Of a stretch of 64,000 bases of DNA, positions 42,903 through 52,691 are shown piece by piece. Both the position numbers and the translations under genes were made by a program. The DNA is from Mycobacterium sp. 852013-51886_SCH5428379. GTDB taxonomy: Bacteria > Actinomycetota > Actinomycetes > Mycobacteriales > Mycobacteriaceae. Where the stretch lies: assembly GCF_001665575.1 (NCBI RefSeq), contig NZ_LZSU01000052.1, positions 1 through 64,000 of the forward strand, written 5' to 3'. Every line of letters starts with the position of its first letter. Position 1 is the stretch's first letter. The notes below the pieces were generated by a model, which did not search any database, had not been told where the DNA came from, and worked only from the letters and a program-made list of their open reading frames with translations.

Positions 42903-43832
42903 GTGACGATTCGACTTGGACTCCAGATCCCGAACTTCAGCTATGGCACCGGCGTCGCCGAACTCTTCCCGACGGTGATCGCCCAGGCCAGAGAGGCCGA
43001 GGAAGCCGGCTTCGACTCGGTCTTCGTGATGGACCACTTCTATCAGCTACCCGGTCTGGGCACCCCTGACCAGCCGATGCTGGAGGCGTACACCGCCCTC
43101 GGCGCGCTGGCCACCGCAACCGAACGGGTGCAGCTCGGCACGCTGGTCACCGGCAACACCTACCGCAACCCGACGTTGCTGGCCAAGGCCATCACCACCC
43201 TTGACGTGATCAGCCAGGGCCGGGCCATCCTCGGCATCGGCACCGGCTGGTACGAACTCGAACACGATTCGCTCGGCTACGAGTTCGGCACCTTCACCGA
43301 CCGCTTCAACAAGCTCGGCGAGGCGTTGCAGATCATCCTGCCGATGCTGGCCGGCGAGCGCCCCACGGTCGACGGCAAGTACTACCGCACCAACGAGGCG
43401 ATGGCCGAACCGCGCTTCCGCGACCACATCCCGCTGATGATCGGCGGCAGCGGCGAGAAGAAGACCATCCCGCTGGCGGCCAGGCACTTCGACCATCTCA
43501 ACGTCATCGCCGGCTTCGACGAGCTGCCGCGAAAGATCCAGGTGGTCCGGGACCGCTGCGAGGAGATCGGCCGCGACCCCGCCACGCTCGAGACCAGCAT
43601 GCTCGTCGTCGCGCTGATCGACCCCAACATCACCGAGGACGTCATCCCTGAGGACTTCCGGCAGCAGGCGGTGTTCGGCACCCCGGAGCAGATCGCCGAT
43701 CAGATCAAGACCAAAGTGCTCGACGCGGGGGTCGACGGGGTAATCCTCAGCCCGGTGACCAGCCTGGACGGGTACCACCCCGGTCGCGTCACCGACGTGG
43801 CGGCCGCGCTCAAACCGATGCTGGGCGTTTAG
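42903..43832 (+). CDS. LLM-class F420-dependent oxidoreductase
   Basis: This 309-residue luciferase-like TIM-barrel enzyme corresponds to M. tuberculosis Rv1855c in the same gene order. Segments characteristic of F420-using LLM proteins include RLGLQIPNFSY, FDSVFVMDHFYQLPG, VQLGTLVTGNTYRNPTLLAKAI and AILGIGTGWYELEH. The F420 cofactor is inferred from the family in mycobacteria, and the substrate is unknown. The GTG start lies 71 bp after the degenerate SDR gene. The two may be co-transcribed with ndh downstream. Confidence 0.9.
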   Translation: MTIRLGLQIPNFSYGTGVAELFPTVIAQAREAEEAGFDSVFVMDHFYQLPGLGTPDQPMLEAYTALGALATATERVQLGTLVTGNTYRNPTLLAKAITTLDVISQGRAILGIGTGWYELEHDSLGYEFGTFTDRFNKLGEALQIILPMLAGERPTVDGKYYRTNEAMAEPRFRDHIPLMIGGSGEKKTIPLAARHFDHLNVIAGFDELPRKIQVVRDRCEEIGRDPATLETSMLVVALIDPNITEDVIPEDFRQQAVFGTPEQIADQIKTKVLDAGVDGVILSPVTSLDGYHPGRVTDVAAALKPMLGV

Positions 43833-43942
43833 CGCCGCATCGCACGTGGCATAAGCCACAACCGACCGGGTGCGCATCCAGGGGCGCCCACGACTAGCGT
43901 AGAGGGCGAGAGCTGCATGTTCATGCCCATCGAGGAGTACTG

Positions 43943-45328
43943 ATGAGCCATCCCGGAGCCACTCCATCGGATCGGCACAAAGTCGTCATCATCGGGTCGG
44001 GCTTCGGCGGACTCAACGCCGCCAAGACCCTCAAACGGGCCGATGTCGACGTCAAACTGATCGCCAAGACCACCCACCACCTGTTTCAGCCGCTGCTGTA
44101 CCAGGTGGCCACCGGGATCATCTCCGAGGGCGAGATCGCGCCGCCCACCCGGCTGATTCTGCGCAAGCAGCACAACGCGCAGGTCCTGCTCGGCGACGTG
44201 ACGCACATCGACCTGGCCAATCAGGTCGTGCACTCGGAGCTGCTCGGCCACGACTACGCCACGCCGTACGACAGCCTGATCATCGCGGCCGGCGCAGGAC
44301 AGTCCTACTTCGGCAACGATCATTTCGCCGAGTGGGCGCCCGGCATGAAGACGATCGACGACGCGCTCGAGCTGCGCGGCCGAATCCTGGGCGCCTTCGA
44401 GCAGGCCGAGCGCTCCAGCGATCCGGTGCGCCGGGCGAAGCTGCTGACGTTCGTCGTGGTCGGCGCCGGACCGACCGGGGTCGAGATGGCAGGTCAGATC
44501 GCCGAGCTGGCCGACGAGACCCTGCGGGGCAGCTTCCGGCACATCGACCCCACCGAGGCCAGGGTGATCCTCCTCGATGCGGCGCCTGCCGTGCTGCCGC
44601 CGATGGGTGAGAAGCTCGGCAAGAAGGCGCAGGCGCGGCTGGAGAAGATGGGCGTCGAGATCCAGCTCAACGCCATGGTCACCGACGTGGACCGCAACGG
44701 CATCACCGTCAAGGACAAGGACGGCACGCAGCGGCGGATCGAATCGGCCTGCAAGGTGTGGTCGGCCGGTGTGTCGGCCAGCCCGCTCGGCCGGGACCTG
44801 GCCGCCCAGTCCGACGTCGAGGTGGACCGCGCCGGCCGCGTCAAGGTGCTACCCGACCTGTCGATCCCCGGTCACCCGAACGTGTTCGTCGTCGGCGACA
44901 TGGCCGCGGTCGAGGGCGTTCCCGGGATGGCGCAGGGCGCCATCCAGGGTGGCAAGTACGCGGCAAACCTCATCAAGAACGAGGTGAAGGGCGCCAACCC
45001 GGCGTTCCGCCAGCCGTTCGAGTACTTCGACAAGGGCTCGATGGCCACGGTGTCGAAGTACAACGCGGTGGCCAAGGTGGGCAAGCTGGAGTTCGGCGGA
45101 TTCATCGCCTGGCTCGCGTGGTTGGGGCTGCACCTCATCTACCTCGTCGGCTTCCGGACCAAGATCGCGACGTTGCTGTCCTGGTCGGTGACCTTCCTCG
45201 GCCGCAACCGGGGCCAGCTCACCATCACCGAGCAGCAGGCCTACGCCCGGACGCGGATCGAGGAACTCGAGGAGATCGCCGCGGCGGTCACCGAGACCGA
45301 CCAGGAGAAGGAGAGAGCGGCCAGTTAG
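43943..45328 (+). CDS. ndh: Type II NADH dehydrogenase
   Basis: This is a 461-residue non-proton-pumping NADH:menaquinone oxidoreductase. It has an FAD-binding GSGFGG (18-23), the quinone-site motif QPLLYQVATG (49-58), an NADH-binding VVGAGPTGVE (172-181) and the second FAD motif GHPNVFVVGDMA. A C-terminal membrane-anchoring helix (WLAWLGLHLIYLVGF) is present. Length and motifs match M. tuberculosis Ndh (Rv1854c). The gene passes electrons from NADH to the menaquinone pool. A GGAG site precedes the ATG. Its 3' end overlaps the convergent ureD by 41 bp. Confidence 0.97.
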   Translation: MSHPGATPSDRHKVVIIGSGFGGLNAAKTLKRADVDVKLIAKTTHHLFQPLLYQVATGIISEGEIAPPTRLILRKQHNAQVLLGDVTHIDLANQVVHSELLGHDYATPYDSLIIAAGAGQSYFGNDHFAEWAPGMKTIDDALELRGRILGAFEQAERSSDPVRRAKLLTFVVVGAGPTGVEMAGQIAELADETLRGSFRHIDPTEARVILLDAAPAVLPPMGEKLGKKAQARLEKMGVEIQLNAMVTDVDRNGITVKDKDGTQRRIESACKVWSAGVSASPLGRDLAAQSDVEVDRAGRVKVLPDLSIPGHPNVFVVGDMAAVEGVPGMAQGAIQGGKYAANLIKNEVKGANPAFRQPFEYFDKGSMATVSKYNAVAKVGKLEFGGFIAWLAWLGLHLIYLVGFRTKIATLLSWSVTFLGRNRGQLTITEQQAYARTRIEELEEIAAAVTETDQEKERAAS

Positions 45329-45953
45329 TCAGCCGCTCTCCCTGCCAGGTCGACAGACAGCCGCCGGCCGCCAGCGCCAATACGGTGCCGGGGCTGTCGA
45401 ATGTCGGCTCCGGATAACGCAATTCGCTGATGCATGCGGTCGGCCTGCCGAGGGCGTCGTCGGTGACCGTCGCGGTACCCATGTCGATGCGGTGGCGCAG
45501 CAGCGGCAACCCGTCCACGTCGGCGGACAGCGCACCGGACCAGACGCCGTCGCGTTCACCGGAGCGGCCGATCTGCACCTGCTCACGCAGCCTGAACCGG
45601 CCGGGGCCGGTCAGCCGCACCAGGGTGGTGCTGACGTGCCGGCTGCCGCCGGCGACGACGGTGGGCTGCGGGTCGACGTCCAACTCCCCCGCCGATTCGA
45701 TCTCCCAGTGGGTCCGCGATTCGGACGACGACATTCCCGGCAGGGCGACGCTCGCCGCGACGCTGCGCACGGTCAGGCGGGCGCCCGGTTCCACGATGAT
45801 CCGGACGGTGATCAGGTCGCCGCCCAGCGGCGTGGCGGCCGCCGACACCAGGTGCACGGTGTCGAACCGCGTGCGGCGGGCCGCGACACCGCCGGTGTGC
45901 TCGATGCGCGGCGGGCGGCCCGGACACGCGACGATCGTGACGTCGGAGCGCAT
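45288..45953 (-). CDS. ureD: Urease accessory protein UreD
   Basis: This 221-residue UreD/UreH-type chaperone forms the scaffold with UreF and UreG that loads nickel into apo-urease. Family signs include GGDLITVRIIVEPGARLTV, the DPQPTVVAGGSRH stretch and the RHRIDMG strand. It is the last gene of ureABCFGD, 2 bp behind ureG. The stop lies inside the end of ndh on the opposite strand. Confidence 0.92.
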   Translation of the reverse strand: MRSDVTIVACPGRPPRIEHTGGVAARRTRFDTVHLVSAAATPLGGDLITVRIIVEPGARLTVRSVAASVALPGMSSSESRTHWEIESAGELDVDPQPTVVAGGSRHVSTTLVRLTGPGRFRLREQVQIGRSGERDGVWSGALSADVDGLPLLRHRIDMGTATVTDDALGRPTACISELRYPEPTFDSPGTVLALAAGGCLSTWQGERLTNWPLSPSPGRSR

Positions 45954-45955
45954 CG

Positions 45956-46636
45956 TCAGTGCTGTACCGGGACGCGCAATTGCTCCCGGACCCAGGCCAG
46001 CACCGGCGTCGCCGCGGGATCCTCGGTCAGCGACACCAGCACGAACGGCCGGTCGCCGCGCACCGCCGCCGCGTCGCGCCGCATCACGTCGAGGTCGGCG
46101 CCGACCATCGGGGCCAGATCGGTCTTGTTGATCACCAGCAGATCCGAGAACGTCACGCCCGGACCGCCTTTGCGGGGCACCTTGTCGCCGCCGGCGACGT
46201 CGACCACGAAGATCTGCACGTCGATCAGGCCGCTGGAGAACGTCGCGGTCAGGTTGTCGCCGCCGGATTCGACCAGGATCAGATCGAGATCGTCATGCCC
46301 GGCGATCAGATCGTCGATGGCGTCGAGGTTGGCGGTGATGTCGTCGCGGATCGCGGTGTGCGGGCAGCCGCCGGTCTGCACAGCCGCGATGCGGTCGTCG
46401 GGCAGCACTGCGTGGCGGCGCAGGAAGTCGGCGTCCTCGGTGGTGTAGATGTCGTTGGTCAGCACCGCGAGCGACAGTTCGTCGCGCAGCTGCCGGCACA
46501 GGGCCGCGACCAGCGCGGTCTTGCCGGATCCGACCGGCCCGCCGACGCCGATGCGCAACGGTTCGCCGGGTTGGCGCCGGCGGCGCGGCCGCTCGGTGTG
46601 GGCGTGGGCGTCTCCGTCGAGGAAATGCGGGGGCAT
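45956..46636 (-). CDS. ureG: Urease accessory GTPase UreG
   Basis: This is a 226-residue SIMIBI GTPase that drives nickel insertion into urease. The P-loop is GPVGSGKT (33-40), the nickel-binding Cys-Pro-His is in GGCPHTAIR, the switch region is VESGGDNL and the base-recognition motif is NKTDLA. An N-terminal His/Asp-rich extension (HFLDGDAHAH) may store nickel, which is useful because no ureE is present. It follows ureF by 13 bp. Confidence 0.96.
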   Translation of the reverse strand: MPPHFLDGDAHAHTERPRRRRQPGEPLRIGVGGPVGSGKTALVAALCRQLRDELSLAVLTNDIYTTEDADFLRRHAVLPDDRIAAVQTGGCPHTAIRDDITANLDAIDDLIAGHDDLDLILVESGGDNLTATFSSGLIDVQIFVVDVAGGDKVPRKGGPGVTFSDLLVINKTDLAPMVGADLDVMRRDAAAVRGDRPFVLVSLTEDPAATPVLAWVREQLRVPVQH

Positions 46637-46649
46637 GGGCGCCTTTCGG

Positions 46650-47285
46650 TCAGGACATGAACAGCGGACGCTCGCGTTCGGCGTGGCGCTGGGCCAGCAC
46701 GTCGAGCAGCGGATCGGACAGGTCGGCGAGTTCCTTGGCGGCGAGCGCGGCGGTGTCGTCGCAGAGTGCCGACAGCTCGAACGTCAACGCGGCGACGTCT
46801 CCCGGGTCGAGGGCGAGGAGGCGCTGAGCCGCGGTGGCCGTCCCGGTCATGGTCGTGTAGACGACCGACAGCGCGGTCTGCTCGGGGGTGAGCCCGCCAG
46901 CCGCACCGGCCACACCCGACGCGACGGCCAGATGCGGCGTGCGGCCGAGCGGCGCCCAGTCGTGGTCCGGCCACACCCGACGGGACAGCCGCAAAAGCCC
47001 CCGGCCCTGCGCGCGCGACGCCGCGCGCGCGGCGGGTGCGGGGGTGCGCGCGTCGGTCTCCCGGTCCGCGGCCTCGACGCCGAGCGTTCCCGCGTGCACG
47101 GCCGCCGCGAGCGACGCCGACACCAGCCCCTGGGTCCGCACGCGGCGCACCAGGTAGGCGCGCAGCGTATCGACATCGCCGACCAGCCCACTGGTGACCG
47201 CCTCCTCGACCCCGCCGGAGTGCACGTGGCCGCCCGTCGGCAACCGCGAATCGGCCAGGGCGAGCAGGGTGGTCAGCTGGGTCAT
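46650..47285 (-). CDS. ureF: Urease accessory protein UreF
   Basis: This 211-residue all-helical UreF acts as GTPase regulator of UreG in urease maturation. The family opening LLALADSRLPTGGHVHSGGVEEAV is clear. The ATG overlaps the ureC region closely (start at 47285, ureC stop at 47288). A longer upstream frame would run into ureC and is rejected. Confidence 0.93.
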   Translation of the reverse strand: MTQLTTLLALADSRLPTGGHVHSGGVEEAVTSGLVGDVDTLRAYLVRRVRTQGLVSASLAAAVHAGTLGVEAADRETDARTPAPAARAASRAQGRGLLRLSRRVWPDHDWAPLGRTPHLAVASGVAGAAGGLTPEQTALSVVYTTMTGTATAAQRLLALDPGDVAALTFELSALCDDTAALAAKELADLSDPLLDVLAQRHAERERPLFMS

Positions 47286-47287
47286 GA

Positions 47288-49009
<1,722 letters not shown>

Positions 49010-49324
49010 CTAGCTGCCGTCCAATCTGCCCGGGGCGTCCAGGCTCAGCCCGTACACCTCGCGGCTGCCGCGCAGCGGGACCAGAGACACCTCCTGCGAG
49101 AGACCGGGTTCGAAGCGCACCGCGGTGCCGCCCGGGATGTCGAGTCGGTGGCCGTGGGCCGCCGCACGGTCGAAGTCCAGCGCCGCATTGGCCTGCGGTA
49201 GGTGGACGTGGCTGCCGACCTGCACCGGACGGTCGCCGGTGTTGGTCACCGTCAGCACCAGGCGCGGTGCGCCGGGGTTGATCTCGATGTCGTCGGCGCC
49301 GAACAGGATCTCGCCGGGGATCAT
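49010..49324 (-). CDS. ureB: Urease beta subunit
   Basis: This 104-residue UreB (beta-sandwich) subunit opens with MIPGEILFG and carries the conserved VGSHVHLPQANAALDFDR, RLDIPGGTAVRFEPG and VYGL segments. It assembles with UreA and UreC into the urease trimer. Stop and ureC start are adjacent, and ureA ends 10 bp upstream. Confidence 0.97.
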   Translation of the reverse strand: MIPGEILFGADDIEINPGAPRLVLTVTNTGDRPVQVGSHVHLPQANAALDFDRAAAHGHRLDIPGGTAVRFEPGLSQEVSLVPLRGSREVYGLSLDAPGRLDGS

Positions 49325-49334
49325 GCGCGCCGCC

Positions 49335-49637
49335 TCACGGAATCGGATGGTGGACGGTGACGAGTTTCGTGCCGTCGGGGAAGGTGGCCTCGACCTGCAC
49401 GTCGTGCAGCATCTCGGGGACCCCCTCCATGACGTCGTCGCGGCTCAGCACGTCGCGGCCGCTGACCATGAGCTCGGCGACCGAACGCCCGTCGCGGGCG
49501 CCCTCGAGCAGGTGGTCGGTGATGACGGCGACCGCCTCGGGGTGGTTGAGCCGTAGTCCGCGGGCCTGTCGGCGGCGGGCGAGTTCGGCGGCGTACGAGA
49601 TGAGCAGCCGGTCCTGCTCATGCGGGGTCAGACGCAT
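49335..49637 (-). CDS. ureA: Urease gamma subunit
   Basis: This 100-residue UreA begins MRLTPHEQDRLLI and carries LARRRQARGLRLNHPEAVA and the terminal FPDGTKLVTVHHPI. It is the first gene of the operon. The ATG was chosen from family alignment, six codons inside a longer frame. No NikR-type site or riboswitch is obvious upstream. Confidence 0.97.
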   Translation of the reverse strand: MRLTPHEQDRLLISYAAELARRRQARGLRLNHPEAVAVITDHLLEGARDGRSVAELMVSGRDVLSRDDVMEGVPEMLHDVQVEATFPDGTKLVTVHHPIP

Positions 49638-49683
49638 AGAGGGCGATCCTGCCACGCCGTGGCGCGCTCAGCAGCGCTCGCGA

Positions 49684-50094
49684 TCAGGCGCGTTCGTCGG
49701 GCACGTTCTGCAGGCGCACCTGACCGCGCGCGACCACCTTGCCGTTGTCGGCGGTGATGGTGATGAGCCACAGCTGTTGACGGCGCCCCCGGTGGATCGG
49801 CGTCGACACCGCGGTCACGGTGCCCGCGGAGATCGCCCGGAGGAAGTCGGTGTTGTTGTTGACACCGACGACGGTGCCGCCGCCGTTGGCCGACAGCCAC
49901 ACGTGGCCCGAGACGCTGGCCAGACTCTCGATGATCGAGCAGTACACACCACCGTGCACGATGCCCCAGGGCTGCATCAGCTTCTCGGTCAGCGTCAGCT
50001 CTGCGCGGCCGCCGTCCGGGGTGACGTCCAGGAAGGTCAGTCCGAGTTCTCTGTCGAAGCCCTCGCCGAGGCCATCGGGTACGTGATCGGTCAC
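49684..50094 (-). CDS. Hotdog-fold (PaaI-type) thioesterase, Rv1847-like
   Basis: This 136-residue single hotdog domain resembles M. tuberculosis Rv1847, which also adjoins ureA. It shares the motif GIVHGGVYCSIIESLAS on the long helix, then GVNNNTDFLRAISAG and the tail RRQQLWLITI. Family members hydrolyse acyl-CoA thioesters. The GTG at 50094 is the only credible start, because upstream in-frame codons are GTA. Its function is unrelated to urease, and the arrangement is simply conserved. Confidence 0.88.
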   Translation of the reverse strand: MTDHVPDGLGEGFDRELGLTFLDVTPDGGRAELTLTEKLMQPWGIVHGGVYCSIIESLASVSGHVWLSANGGGTVVGVNNNTDFLRAISAGTVTAVSTPIHRGRRQQLWLITITADNGKVVARGQVRLQNVPDERA

Positions 50095-50132
50095 AGCATT
50101 CGTGTCTACACGTACTGCCCGGATACGAGAAC

Positions 50133-50165
50133 GGGCGGGCCCCGCACAGAATGCGGGACCCGCCC
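50133..50165 (-). terminator. Probable hairpin terminator after the FhuF-like gene
   Basis: A 14-bp stem with one mismatch (GGGCGGGCCCCGCA against TGCGGGACCCGCCC) encloses a 5-base loop, just upstream of the thioesterase gene and about 95 bp past the FhuF-like stop. No U-run follows, as is common in mycobacteria. Confidence 0.55.
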
Positions 50166-50244
50166 TTCGAGTGGACCGGGGGTCTCTGCAGCCCTCAGGA
50201 CTCCGGCTCGGTCCGGTGGTTCTCGTGGTCGATCTGTTCAAATA

Positions 50245-50263
50245 ATAGGCAAGGCTTGCCTAA
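50245..50263. promoter_or_regulatory. IdeR-like palindrome overlapping the FhuF-like stop codon
   Basis: ATAGGCAAGGCTTGCCTAA contains a 17-bp near-perfect palindrome with 8-bp arms and matches the IdeR consensus at 14 of 19 positions. With a 1-base centre it cannot form a terminator hairpin. It lies at the end of the FhuF-like gene and about 150 bp upstream of the thioesterase gene, an unusual place for an iron box. Confidence 0.5.
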
Positions 50264-51048
50264 TTACACAAGACCTTCCCTGCGCGGACCGAACCGCGGA
50301 CGGGGAGACCGAAGCTCACGAGCGCGTCGAGGACGGCCTGGCCGCGGCGCATGCCCGTCCACTCGCTCGAGCCGGCCAGCAGCGGCACCTGCGTCGCCGC
50401 GCCGACGACGGCGCCACCGACCAGGTGCCACATCGCCGGCACCGACATCGCGCCGTCGCAGATCGACTCGAGGCCGTTGAACAACGGGGCGAGCGCGCGG
50501 TGACTGCGGTGCGCGACCCAGGTCGTCAGGGCGGCCTCGCTCGGCAGCGCGACGATGCCGTTCGGTCCGCCGTTCGGGCCGCGGGAACGTCTGGCGCCCG
50601 GGGCGAAGAACGGATCCTCCGGCAACGCGCGGAGCGTGGGATCCACGACGCCGACCCAATCGATGGCGCCTTCGGAGTCGACGTGCACCCAGAGGTTCTC
50701 CAGCCCGGTGTCCCAGGCCCGGCCCTCGAGCACCAGGAGCGGGATCACCCGACCGAGGACGACGTGGGCCAGGGTGGCAGCCAACTGCTGGGCCACCGCG
50801 GCGTGATTGTCGGTCTCGGCGGCGGCGGAGTCGAACATCCCCTGCAGCCGGTCGGCGGTGAGCGCCTCTGCCAGTGGCCACCACCGGCGCCGCGACAGAT
50901 CGCCCATGACGGCGACCCCGTACACCCGCGGGCACTCCGGATAGAGCTCGCGCAGCCGCCGGCTCGAATCATGCAGCGGCTGGTGCCGTTTGATGCTCAT
51001 GCCCGCGATCAACGGATCCTCGACCAGCACCGTCACAACGTCTCCCAT
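50260..51048 (-). CDS. FhuF-like ferric-siderophore reductase family protein (tentative)
   Basis: This 262-residue protein has the length and general pattern of FhuF-type siderophore-iron reductases: helical N-terminus, an IPLLVLEGRAWDTGLENLWVH middle and a C-terminal SSEWTGMRRG. The usual C-terminal cluster motif CC-x10-C-x2-C is missing. Only three cysteines are seen, including one two residues from the end (KVLCN). It may therefore bind siderophore without a 2Fe-2S cluster. An IdeR-like box lies 14 bp before the ATG, supporting an iron role. It lies between the urease-side thioesterase and blaI and seems to be an insertion relative to M. tuberculosis. Confidence 0.65.
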   Translation of the reverse strand: MGDVVTVLVEDPLIAGMSIKRHQPLHDSSRRLRELYPECPRVYGVAVMGDLSRRRWWPLAEALTADRLQGMFDSAAAETDNHAAVAQQLAATLAHVVLGRVIPLLVLEGRAWDTGLENLWVHVDSEGAIDWVGVVDPTLRALPEDPFFAPGARRSRGPNGGPNGIVALPSEAALTTWVAHRSHRALAPLFNGLESICDGAMSVPAMWHLVGGAVVGAATQVPLLAGSSEWTGMRRGQAVLDALVSFGLPVRGSVRAGKVLCN

Positions 51049-51061
51049 GGACTCATGGGGG

Positions 51062-51080
51062 TTAGGTTAGCCTTACTATA
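51062..51080. promoter_or_regulatory. IdeR box upstream of the FhuF-like gene
   Basis: TTAGGTTAGCCTTACTATA matches the IdeR consensus at 14 of 19 positions, with a complete left half TTAGGTTAG. It lies 14 bp upstream of the FhuF-like ATG on the minus strand, so it should overlap the transcription start and repress the gene when iron is plentiful. Confidence 0.72.
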
Positions 51081-51198
51081 GTGAGACGCAAGTAGCCCAC
51101 GGGATGCTGTGACTCGTTTCACAGGGAGGCTGGGCAGGCACTGCGGGAATGCGCCGGACGGCGCAGACTGTTGCTTCTCGGCATCGGATACGACGCAC

Positions 51199-51230
51199 GG
51201 TAGTACGACCGTAGTAGTCTGGTTCTACTG
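51199..51230. promoter_or_regulatory. Candidate BlaI operator
   Basis: The sequence upstream of blaI contains GTAGTA-type repeats and the dyad AGTAG-TCTGGTT-CTACT (51214-51230), with a second partial dyad ACGGT-N6-ACCGT just before. BlaI proteins bind TACTA-containing dyads and repress their own operon. The site ends 18 bp before the blaI ATG. Confidence 0.6.
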
Positions 51231-51248
51231 CTCAGGAGATGAACGGAT

Positions 51249-51665
51249 ATGGCCAAGTTGACGCGCCTCGGTGAACTGGAACGAGAGGTCATGGACCATT
51301 TGTGGTCCGCGTCCGAACCACAGACCGTGCGCCAGGTGCACGAAGCCCTGGCGACCCGCCGCGACCTGGCCTACACCACGATCATGACCGTGTTGCAGCG
51401 GTTGGCGAAGAAGAATCTTGTCGTCCAGCACCGCGATGATCGCGCCCACCGGTACGCGCCCACCCACGGCCGCGACGAGCTGGTCGCCGGCCTCATGGTC
51501 GACGCCCTCGACCAGGCCGCGGACTCCGGAAGTCGCGAAGCCGCGCTGGTGCACTTCGTCGAGCGGGTGGGCGCGGGTGAGGCCGCCGCGCTGCGCCGCG
51601 CGCTGGCCGAACTCGAGAGCAAGGACGTCCTCGATCCATCGGCTGGCAATTCGGCCATCAACTAG
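51249..51665 (+). CDS. blaI: BlaI-family penicillinase repressor-type regulator
   Basis: This 138-residue winged-helix repressor matches M. tuberculosis BlaI (Rv1846c) in length and context. The N-terminal wHTH opens with LGELEREVMDHLWS, followed by DLAYTTIMTVLQRLAKKNLV. The C-terminal dimerisation helix begins VHFVERVG. It represses genes for beta-lactam response and respiration by binding TACTA dyads and is inactivated by proteolysis. The following M56 peptidase gene starts 14 bp after its stop and is the presumed inactivator. Confidence 0.95.
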   Translation: MAKLTRLGELEREVMDHLWSASEPQTVRQVHEALATRRDLAYTTIMTVLQRLAKKNLVVQHRDDRAHRYAPTHGRDELVAGLMVDALDQAADSGSREAALVHFVERVGAGEAAALRRALAELESKDVLDPSAGNSAIN

Positions 51666-51679
51666 GGGACAATCAGGGG

Positions 51680-52630
51680 GTGTCCGCGCTGGCATTCACC
51701 CTCCTGGCGTTGGCCCTCGTCGGGCCGGTGCCCGCGCTGTTGGCGCGAGCGTCCTGGACGATGCGCGCACCTCGGGCCGCGATCGTGCTCTGGCAGTCCA
51801 TCGCCCTGGCCGCGGTGCTGTCCGCCTTCTCTGCCGGAATCGCCATCGCCAGCAGGCTTTTCGTTCCCGGGTGGGACGGCCGGCCTACTGCCACCGTCAT
51901 CAGTGAGATCGACGCGCTGGGTTGGCCGCTTGGGACGCTCTATGTCGCCGTCTTCACCATCACCCTGCTCATCGGAGCGCGGCTGGTGGTGTCGGTGCTG
52001 CAGGTCGCCGTGGCGACCCGGCGCCGGCGCGCACACCACCGCATGGTCGTCGACCTGCTCGGGCTGACCCGCACCGCGGTGTCGAGTCAACCCTGCCGCG
52101 GCGCCGCCGGACTGCGTGTCCTGGACGTCGAACAGCCACTCGCCTACTGCCTACCGGGCGTTCGCAGCCGCGTCGTACTCAGCGAGGGCGCCCTCAACAC
52201 GCTCTCCGACAGCGAGGTCACCGCAATCCTCAGCCACGAGCGGGCACACCTGCGGGCCCGGCACGATCTGGTGCTCGAGATGTTCACCGCGTTGCACTCC
52301 GCGTTCCCGCGCTTCGTCCGGAGCGCCAGCGCACTGGACGCGGTGCGGCTGCTCGTCGAGATGCTGGCCGACGACGCCGCCGTGCGCACCGCGGGCCGAA
52401 CCCCGCTGGCCCGCGCGCTGGTGGCCTGCGCGTCGGGGCGCGCCCCGTCCGGCGCCATGGCCGCGGGCGGCCCGACCACGGTGATCCGGGTGCGTCGCCT
52501 CGGCGGCCAACCGAACAGTCCGCTGCTGGCCGCAGGCGCGTACTTGGCCGCGGCCGCCGTGCTGGTGGTCCCCACACTGGCCGTCGCGGTGCCCTGGCTG
52601 ACCGAACTGCACCGGCTGTTCACCCTCTGA
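51680..52630 (+). CDS. M56-family membrane metallopeptidase (BlaR-like, no sensor domain)
   Basis: This 316-residue integral membrane protein has four or five hydrophobic helices and a gluzincin-type motif HERAH (186-190), the HExxH of M56 peptidases. Unlike BlaR1/MecR1 it has no C-terminal penicillin-binding sensor domain and ends after a last helix. It corresponds to M. tuberculosis Rv1845c, which cleaves BlaI. The short gap to blaI shows operon structure. How it senses stress without a sensor domain is unknown. Confidence 0.9.
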   Translation: MSALAFTLLALALVGPVPALLARASWTMRAPRAAIVLWQSIALAAVLSAFSAGIAIASRLFVPGWDGRPTATVISEIDALGWPLGTLYVAVFTITLLIGARLVVSVLQVAVATRRRRAHHRMVVDLLGLTRTAVSSQPCRGAAGLRVLDVEQPLAYCLPGVRSRVVLSEGALNTLSDSEVTAILSHERAHLRARHDLVLEMFTALHSAFPRFVRSASALDAVRLLVEMLADDAAVRTAGRTPLARALVACASGRAPSGAMAAGGPTTVIRVRRLGGQPNSPLLAAGAYLAAAAVLVVPTLAVAVPWLTELHRLFTL

Positions 52631-52691
52631 CCAGGCGTCCCGCGGACGCCCGTTCTTCCCGCCTGACAACCAAACAACGAAAGGCCGCCGC

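Noticed and set aside
43847..43860. GTGGC-ATAA-GCCAC hairpin before ndh
   Set aside because: The stem is only 5 bp and there is no U-run, so it cannot be told from chance dyads in this composition.
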